Source: Parafilimonas sp. (lineage in GTDB: Bacteria; Bacteroidota; Bacteroidia; Chitinophagales; Chitinophagaceae). Taken from it: a stretch of 6,218 bases of DNA. Shown here piece after piece: positions 5,703-6,218 of the stretch. The position numbers were made by a program, and so were the translations under genes. The stretch spans positions 1 to 6,218 of the forward strand of contig JAHEZC010000169.1 in assembly GCA_023251275.1 (NCBI GenBank), given 5' to 3'. How positions within the stretch are numbered: the stretch's first letter is position 1; each line of letters opens with the position of its first letter. The notes below the pieces were generated by a model. That model did not search any database. It had not been told where the DNA came from and saw only the letters and a program-made list of their open reading frames with translations.

Positions 5703-6218
5703 ATGAGTAAGGAGATTGTTGTGAGCGGTATACGCTCCACAGGGCATTTGCACCTCGGTAATTATTTCGGCGCTATTCAGAACTATGTGAAGATGCAGGA
5801 AGGGTATAATTGCTACTTTTTCGTGGCTGATTACCATTCTCTGACTACGCATCCTGATCCGAAAGACCTTAAACAAAATGTATTTCGTGTATTAGCTGAA
5901 AATATTGCCAGTGGCCTGGACTCGGAGAAAGTAGCGCTATATGCGCAAAGCGATATTCCGGAAATACCTGAGCTATACCTCATGCTTAATATGATTGCGT
6001 ACAAAGGCGAACTGGAAAAGGTACCCACGTTTAAAGATAAAGTGCGGCTGCAACCTGAAAATGTGAATGCAGGGCTGCTCACCTATCCGGTATTAATGGC
6101 CGCTGATATATTGATACACAAAGCAGCCAAGGTCCCTGTTGGCAAAGACCAGGAACAACACCTGGAAATGGCTCGCAACTTTGCCCAGCGGTTCAATAGC
6201 AAGTATGGTGATTTTTTC
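5703..6218 (+). CDS. trpS: tryptophanyl-tRNA synthetase, N-terminal part
   Basis: Class I aminoacyl-tRNA synthetase charging tRNA-Trp; 172 codons are present and the frame is still open at the window end. Residues 8-24 (SGIRSTGHLHLGNYFGA) carry the ATP-binding HIGH-type signature, here as HLGN at 17-20. Further family landmarks are FVADYHSLT (40-48), GELEKVPTFKDK (102-113), AGLLTYPVLMAADIL (123-137), where Asp135 corresponds to the indole-contacting Asp132 of the Bacillus enzyme, and VPVGKDQEQHLEMAR (144-158). The KMSKS loop and the anticodon-binding domain lie beyond the edge. The ATG at 5703 places the signature at the usual distance from the N terminus; an in-frame ATG at 5670 would add 11 atypical residues and is less likely. 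It is transcribed divergently from darB, with a separate core-gene function and no sign of coupling to its neighbours. Confidence 0.96.
   Translation, partial: MSKEIVVSGIRSTGHLHLGNYFGAIQNYVKMQEGYNCYFFVADYHSLTTHPDPKDLKQNVFRVLAENIASGLDSEKVALYAQSDIPEIPELYLMLNMIAYKGELEKVPTFKDKVRLQPENVNAGLLTYPVLMAADILIHKAAKVPVGKDQEQHLEMARNFAQRFNSKYGDFF

Noticed and set aside
5610..6082. Minus-strand frames of 83-88 codons opposite trpS
   Set aside because: They lie antisense to a clear tryptophanyl-tRNA synthetase and show no family motif.

Overview
The window looks like a chromosomal segment of a Bacteroidota bacterium, probably from the Chitinophagaceae or a neighbouring family. The evidence is three upstream regions carrying the phylum-specific promoter -7 box TAnnTTTG, the lack of clear Shine-Dalgarno sequences, and a darB-darA pair of the type found in flexirubin/dialkylresorcinol-producing Bacteroidota. 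The family placement is inference.

Left arm (1 to about 2050, plus strand, strongly A/T-rich): the C-terminal part of a divergent DNA-3-methyladenine glycosylase-like protein runs in from the left edge. It overlaps by 14 bases a gene for an agmatine/peptidylarginine deiminase-family (pentein-fold) enzyme. After a 92-base gap with its own promoter comes a two-gene type II toxin-antitoxin module of the RelE/ParE kind, antitoxin first, with a 16-base overlap. This arm looks like accessory DNA.

Middle (2051 to 5463, minus strand, higher G+C): three co-oriented genes read right to left. They are darB (FabH-like ketosynthase), darA (flavodoxin-like protein with a C-terminal hydrophobic segment) and waaA/kdtA (Kdo transferase of lipid A biosynthesis). 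darB and darA are 9 bases apart and surely co-transcribed. waaA follows 83 bases later with its own -7 box. DarB should condense two fatty-acid-derived thioesters into a dialkyl-cyclohexanedione, and DarA should aromatise it to a dialkylresorcinol. WaaA works on the outer-membrane glycolipid, so the block concerns envelope lipids.

Right end (5464 to 6218): a 239-base divergent intergenic region holds promoters for darB (minus) and probably trpS (plus). trpS, tryptophanyl-tRNA synthetase, runs off the right edge after 172 codons.

No rRNA, tRNA, CRISPR array, insertion sequence or convincing rho-independent terminator was seen. The most interesting points are a dar pair with none of the usual pigment-cluster genes beside it, the unusual glycosylase-deiminase gene pair with altered motifs, and the composition break near 2050.
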